In this document: positions 7,111 to 11,625 of the stretch, piece by piece
Layout of the letters: each line of letters starts with the position of its first letter
Numbering within the stretch: the first letter of the stretch is position 1
Assembly: GCA_017408205.1 (NCBI GenBank)
Contig: JAFQVC010000171.1
Span: forward strand, 1-11,625
Direction of reading: 5' to 3'
From: Clostridia bacterium
Lineage (GTDB): Bacteria; Bacillota; Clostridia; Monoglobales; Firm-18
DNA length: 11,625 nt
Program-made: the position numbers and the translations under genes
Notes under the pieces: model-generated
The model's database searches: none
What the model was told of the DNA's origin: nothing
The model's input: only the letters and a program-made list of their open reading frames with translations

Positions 7111-10100
7111 ATGAAAAAATCATCGAAAATTTTATCTTTGTTCCTGGCAATGACTATTGTTCTTTCAATGGTTACATTTACTTTGCCCGCTTCTGCAGAT
7201 AATGTCGGCGAAGTTTTGTGGAGTGAAGACTTTGACGGTCTTGCGGAATCACCCTGGTCCTATTCTATAGGACCTGGTGCAGAAACCAATGCTTATAAAG
7301 AAGCCGACAGCGTTGCGGTAGTTGAGGGCAAACTTGTTATAACAAAAAACCAGAAGGCAGGCGCTTCTATCAATACAGACTATGTAAGGATGACACCTTC
7401 ATTGTCCTCTGTTGCGGTGCCCGAAAGCGGATACCTTGTATTTGATTTTGATTACGAACAGAGCGGAAACTGGATTAATAATCAATTTAGCAATATGATT
7501 TTAAGAAATACAGAAGGTTCTGCTATAGTAAGTTTCGGCTTTGGTGATGCAACAAGGGGCTTCAGACTGATTCCCGGTAACAAAAGTCAATATGATTCTG
7601 ACACAAACGAAAATATTGCACCTGCATCAGTTTTTGTAGGTAAGACAGTAAGCGTTCGCGTTATATTTGATATAGAAGAAAGCACATATCAGGTTTTCTA
7701 TACTCCCGAGGGAGGAGAAACTGTAGCGGCGTTTGAACCCGTTTCAATTCCTACTGTGGGTGCCGGAACACTTGCAAGCGGTATTTTTGATTTTAAAGAT
7801 ATTATGTTCACAATTGCCTGTGACAACGGTACAGAAAATGACGGCGATTCCATCGCAATGACATTTGACAATTTCGCAATGACAGTTTATGACGTTAACC
7901 CCGAAGTTGAACCCGACGTACCTGAAATAGTTTCTACAACAATTGCAGAAACAGGTATGGGTCTTACAGAACCATTAAAAGTTTTGTTTGATACCACTAT
8001 GAGATTTGGTACTCTGGGCGGAGTAAAATTATACAAGGACAGTCTTTCGGGAACAGAAGTTGCATTAACACCTTCTATTTCAACAGACAAACTTGCAACA
8101 TATTTCTCTCACGCTCCCCTTGAGTATGGTACAACTTATTATCTTGTAATACCAAATACCGTAAAATCAACCACAAGCGGTACTTTTCCGGGACAAACAA
8201 TTGAGTTTACGACAATAGACCGTACAACACATCACGACAACGTAGTGTGGGTTGAGGACTTTGACTCGAGAACAGACTGGAACAGTACGGAAGCCAAAGC
8301 GGGCTGGGGCATGCTTATGCACGAGTACGTTAATGGTGAGGATGTAGGTATAAGCGGTCTGGATAATATGGGCGACCGTGATAATATTAAAAGAGCAAAG
8401 GTTGAATTCCGCGAAGGTGGAGTTATGTTCACAAGACCGCAGAACTACAGCGGTACAGCTGGTAATAACTATGCCAATCTTACAGTACCATTCAGCGGTT
8501 ATCCGGGAAGCGAAGCCAGATATGTTGCCGTAGAGTTTGATTATTATCAGAGCAGAGCGTACGGAAGCAAATATTCTGGTGACGTAAGTATCAAAAACAG
8601 TGCAGATAAAGCGATTTTTAAATTAAACTTCGGTTCTTCCAGTTACGGTTTTCAGTATCATACACATTATGGACTTTATATCAGCAATTATACCGAAATT
8701 CCTGAATTTGCAGAGTACCTTACAAGTATTGACAGAAACAGTAACGGTGTAATCAATGCAGATGAGATTCCGAAGAACTCAATTTCAGGTGATTCTTCTA
8801 CCTGGATAGGCAAACCTGTAAAAGTTCAGGTACTGTTTGATACAGTAGATAAAAAGTATATAGTAAATTACACATCTGACGGTGTAAGATATGTAGCAAG
8901 AAATGGTTGGGAAGATATGGTGTCCAGCCACAATCTTGATTTTGCAGCAATTACATTTACATCTGCTTGTAATCCGGCAAATGCAGATGAAGTAATAACT
9001 AAATATGATAATATTGCAATAGTTGAATATAATGACCCCGCAGTTTTAAAAACTTCAGCAGATGCTCGTACCAACGTTGAAGTTGACGAGCCCGTAACAA
9101 TTACATTTACGGAAGCCATAATGGAAAATACAATTTCGGGCATTACATTGACAGGTGACTCAACTGCTGTAAGCAGTTACAACTTGTCAGCAGACGGAAA
9201 GACAGTTACATTAAATCGTGGCGACCTTGAATACGGAACAACTTATACACTTACAGTTCCAACATCTGTAATGTCGGAAGATTATTTTACGGTAGCAGAA
9301 CAGGAAGTAATTACATTTACAACAATGGAAGAAAACGCTGCTCCCGAAGTAAAAGATATAACGATAGAAGACGGTGCTACAGAAGTTGCACTTGATGAAA
9401 CATTGTCTGTTACATTTACAAAGCCAATGAGTTCATCATCTTTGGCAAATGCAACACTTACTGCAGACGGAAACCCCGTTGCGATTGGTGTTTCAATGTC
9501 AAATAATGACAAGACCGTAACATTTACTCATGATAATTTTGATTACGGAAAGACGTATGTTCTTACAATCCCTGCATCTGTTACAGATAAAGGTAGTAAT
9601 GCTTTTGCAGGCGCAGAATATACATTCTATTCAAAGACAGCACCTACAGCCCCCGTTATTATGTCTTCAACAATAACAGACGGTCAGACGGGAGTGCCCG
9701 TTACAAGTGATTTTGTATTTGTCTTTGACAAGGCAATTAAAGAATCCACATTTGAATATATTACGTTAAAAAAGATAGAGGCAGAAACAGAAACTGACGT
9801 TACGCGTTATTTATATACTTCAAACGGTAATAAAACTGTAACTGTGGGACATAACAAACTTGAAAGCGGTACACAATACAAACTTACAATTCCCGCTACA
9901 GTAACAGCGGTTAATAACCTGACATTTGCAGGAGCGGAATATACATTTACAACTGCAAATGTTGTAGAAGGCGAAACTTTGTTGTACGGTCAGTATTTTG
10001 ACAATTACATCGGCGCCGGTGTGGTATCACGACAAGCGGAATATTCTGACGGTAAATGGAACATTTATTCCAAAGTTGCAGGCGAAACGGCCGCAACTGA

Positions 10101-11328
10101 TACGAACAACGTTGATTTTGTCGGCGGTAAAATGGTAATTACCAAAGAACAGAGAATATCAGGAACAAACGCCCAGAACGGTATTTATGCCACACTTGAT
10201 CTGACAAATGAAGGTATGCCCGAAACAGGGGTAGTTGCTGTTGAATATGATATCAACTACAGCAAGAAAACTTCTGCTCTTAACTATTACACAGATGCTT
10301 TTGTGAGTACCAGCACGGGTGGTAATGAGAATTATCAAATAACACGCCTTAGTTTTGCAAGCGGTGGTTACGGATGGAAAGATAAGAGTGTTTACAACGA
10401 CGTAAACAAGGATTTGACCATTACTTCCAACGCTTGGCTTGAGGGCAAGGATATTCACGTAAAACTTGTTTATAACTTAGACGACAGAACATATTCAATG
10501 TTCTACACAGTTGACGGTGTAACATACCAGAGCCCTGTGGGCGTTGCACCTTTCAGAGACAACGTTACAGGAACAAGAATTGCAAAAATTGCATTCCAAT
10601 ACACTTATGCATACGCTGATGCAGACCCAATCATAATTACAATTGACAACGTAGAAGTTAAAAAACTTACAAAGCCGGAAATTGACACCGATACATCTTT
10701 TGTAGTTGAAGGTAAAACGGGCGTAAGTGCAACGGAAGCAATTAAAATGGTATTCAAAACAGATATGGACACCAAATATTTTAAGGATATAAAGATTTAC
10801 GAGGGCTCTGTAGCACCTGAAAATCTTGTTCCAACAACTTCTGTTTTTGAAGATGCAAAAAATTGTCTTATCTATCCTGATAACGGGCTTAAATACAGCA
10901 CAGGTTATGTAATGGATATACCCGCATCAATTTTGAGTGCCAACCTAATTCCTATTACTGCGCAGCAGTTTAACTTTACAACAGAAGAGCCACAGGCAAG
11001 TTATTCAGCACAGTTCTTGTCTGTAACTAATGTTCAGGGAACAGAAGTGGCTGATATTACAGACCTTTCATATGTTAAGGCGACAGTAAGATTCACAAAT
11101 TCTCTTCGTGCTTTTGCAAAACAACCGAAACTTGTAGTTGCTCTTTGCAACAGCGAGGGTAAGATAAAGAGCATTTCTTATTGCGAAAGAATAGTGCTTG
11201 TTGGCGGAAATCAGGATGTGACTGTAAGTTTCACATCAGCTACGCCGTTTGAAGACGGAGATTGTTTAAAAGCGTACGTGCTTGACGGAACGACAGGCAG
11301 ATTGCTATCAAGTGAAGTTATATATTAA
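7111..11328 (+). CDS. Giant secreted multidomain protein with Ig-like domains
   Basis: This 1405-aa exported protein has no recognised function. A signal peptide (1-29, cleavage after ASA) is followed by a beta-rich module A in three copies (about 33-260, 376-640, 954-1186). Each opens with an aromatic/FD motif (LWSEDFDG, VWVEDFDS, LYGQYFDN) and holds a late strand pair such as VRVIFDIEESTYQVFYT. They look like jelly-roll or concanavalin-like sandwiches, possibly glycan-binding. Five Ig-like domains of the Big_5/SbsA type (about 270-368, 642-738, 744-842, 847-948, 1188-1291) share a signature like LEYGTTYTLTVP. The last 110 residues are a further beta domain ending LKAYVLDGTTGRLLSSEVIY. Module A copy 2 contains an EF-hand-like loop (541-552). 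No SLH, dockerin, LPXTG or catalytic motif is seen, so the means of cell attachment is unclear. AAGGAG (7097-7102) overlaps the preceding stop and lies eight bases before the ATG. Confidence 0.9.
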   Translation: MKKSSKILSLFLAMTIVLSMVTFTLPASADNVGEVLWSEDFDGLAESPWSYSIGPGAETNAYKEADSVAVVEGKLVITKNQKAGASINTDYVRMTPSLSSVAVPESGYLVFDFDYEQSGNWINNQFSNMILRNTEGSAIVSFGFGDATRGFRLIPGNKSQYDSDTNENIAPASVFVGKTVSVRVIFDIEESTYQVFYTPEGGETVAAFEPVSIPTVGAGTLASGIFDFKDIMFTIACDNGTENDGDSIAMTFDNFAMTVYDVNPEVEPDVPEIVSTTIAETGMGLTEPLKVLFDTTMRFGTLGGVKLYKDSLSGTEVALTPSISTDKLATYFSHAPLEYGTTYYLVIPNTVKSTTSGTFPGQTIEFTTIDRTTHHDNVVWVEDFDSRTDWNSTEAKAGWGMLMHEYVNGEDVGISGLDNMGDRDNIKRAKVEFREGGVMFTRPQNYSGTAGNNYANLTVPFSGYPGSEARYVAVEFDYYQSRAYGSKYSGDVSIKNSADKAIFKLNFGSSSYGFQYHTHYGLYISNYTEIPEFAEYLTSIDRNSNGVINADEIPKNSISGDSSTWIGKPVKVQVLFDTVDKKYIVNYTSDGVRYVARNGWEDMVSSHNLDFAAITFTSACNPANADEVITKYDNIAIVEYNDPAVLKTSADARTNVEVDEPVTITFTEAIMENTISGITLTGDSTAVSSYNLSADGKTVTLNRGDLEYGTTYTLTVPTSVMSEDYFTVAEQEVITFTTMEENAAPEVKDITIEDGATEVALDETLSVTFTKPMSSSSLANATLTADGNPVAIGVSMSNNDKTVTFTHDNFDYGKTYVLTIPASVTDKGSNAFAGAEYTFYSKTAPTAPVIMSSTITDGQTGVPVTSDFVFVFDKAIKESTFEYITLKKIEAETETDVTRYLYTSNGNKTVTVGHNKLESGTQYKLTIPATVTAVNNLTFAGAEYTFTTANVVEGETLLYGQYFDNYIGAGVVSRQAEYSDGKWNIYSKVAGETAATDTNNVDFVGGKMVITKEQRISGTNAQNGIYATLDLTNEGMPETGVVAVEYDINYSKKTSALNYYTDAFVSTSTGGNENYQITRLSFASGGYGWKDKSVYNDVNKDLTITSNAWLEGKDIHVKLVYNLDDRTYSMFYTVDGVTYQSPVGVAPFRDNVTGTRIAKIAFQYTYAYADADPIIITIDNVEVKKLTKPEIDTDTSFVVEGKTGVSATEAIKMVFKTDMDTKYFKDIKIYEGSVAPENLVPTTSVFEDAKNCLIYPDNGLKYSTGYVMDIPASILSANLIPITAQQFNFTTEEPQASYSAQFLSVTNVQGTEVADITDLSYVKATVRFTNSLRAFAKQPKLVVALCNSEGKIKSISYCERIVLVGGNQDVTVSFTSATPFEDGDCLKAYVLDGTTGRLLSSEVIY

Positions 11329-11334
11329 TAACAT

Positions 11335-11356
11335 AGGGGAAATCACAGATTCCCCT
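11335..11356 (+). other. Intercistronic hairpin
   Basis: AGGGG (11335-11339) pairs with CCCCT (11352-11356), and AATC with GATT (11341-11344, 11348-11351), giving a nine-bp stem with one bulged A and a three-base loop. Only scattered Ts follow, so it is a poor intrinsic terminator. It could be a partial terminator or an mRNA-stabilising or processing element that adjusts expression between the two large paralogous genes. It lies in the longest gap (57 bases) within the surface operon. Confidence 0.5.
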
Positions 11357-11385
11357 TATGATGGTTTATTCAAGGAGAAAATAAT

Positions 11386-11625
11386 ATGGTTAATTTTAAA
11401 GGAAAAAGAATACTGTCATTAATTGTAATATCTGCCGTTTTAATGTCTATGATTACTTTTACTATGCCCGTTTCTGCAGAAAATGATGGCACACTGTTGT
11501 GGTCTGAAAACTTTGACGGTTTAACACAGGGTCGTGACGGATGGACTGCAAGAGTGGGTAACTATGTCAGCGGTACATTAACACATTACACAGTTAACGG
11601 CGGTTCAGTTACTTGGGAAATGGCG
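11386..11625 (+). CDS. Start of a paralogue of the giant Ig-like protein (3' truncated)
   Basis: Eighty codons are visible before the window ends, with AAGGAG (11372-11377) eight bases before the ATG. The product begins with a signal peptide (cleavage after PVSA, about residue 31) and then LLWSENFDGL, which matches the opening of module A in the preceding gene (VLWSEDFDGL). The signal peptides are also alike (ITFTMPVSA against VTFTLPASA). It is therefore a tandem paralogue that starts with the same beta-rich module; what follows, including any anchor, dockerin or enzyme domain, is beyond the window. The open frame contains no stop to the edge. Confidence 0.88.
   Translation, partial: MVNFKGKRILSLIVISAVLMSMITFTMPVSAENDGTLLWSENFDGLTQGRDGWTARVGNYVSGTLTHYTVNGGSVTWEMA

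Noticed and set aside
10990..11325. C-terminal domain of the giant protein considered as a dockerin or SLH domain
   Set aside because: It has no paired D-x-N-x-D-G loops and no TRAE-like motif; the residues look like a beta-sandwich domain.

Overview
The window looks like AT-rich Firmicutes DNA, most likely from an anaerobic class Clostridia organism, possibly an uncultured gut lineage. The pointers are strong AAGGAG ribosome binding sites, TGnTATAAT promoters, a Gram-positive type HtrA with an N-terminal membrane anchor, an S-layer homology (SLH) anchor, and cohesin and dockerin modules. All supported genes are on the + strand and intergenic space is short. No RNA gene, insertion sequence or CRISPR array was seen.

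Region 1 (1-3514) is a regulatory and envelope quality-control block. It begins with the last codons of an upstream gene. An OmpR/PhoB-type response regulator (70-750), a membrane sensor histidine kinase (752-2158) and a membrane-anchored HtrA/DegP-like serine protease (2224-3459) follow. The protease has its own candidate extended -10 promoter and ends at a strong intrinsic terminator (3472-3514). The arrangement recalls Bacillus CssRS controlling HtrA proteases, but that is a contextual comparison, not proof of orthology.

Region 2 (3552-11625) is a surface-protein operon that starts at a recognisable promoter (3552-3579). Its four genes all encode exported proteins. The first is a 287-aa protein with a C-terminal dockerin. 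The second is an 866-aa protein with an N-terminal cohesin-like domain, five cadherin-like beta-sandwich repeats, a Gly11/Pro-Thr linker and three SLH domains. The third is a 1405-aa protein that alternates three copies of a beta-rich module with five bacterial Ig-like domains. The fourth is the start of a paralogue of the third, cut by the window edge.

The most interesting reading is a minimal cohesin-dockerin surface system with no carbohydrate-active enzyme in view. The SLH protein would be fixed to the cell wall and hold the dockerin protein, while the large Ig-like proteins are secreted from the same transcript. The HtrA and its two-component system could provide quality control for this export load. 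Domain assignments come from reading the translated sequence; the cohesin-dockerin pairing and the regulatory link are inference.
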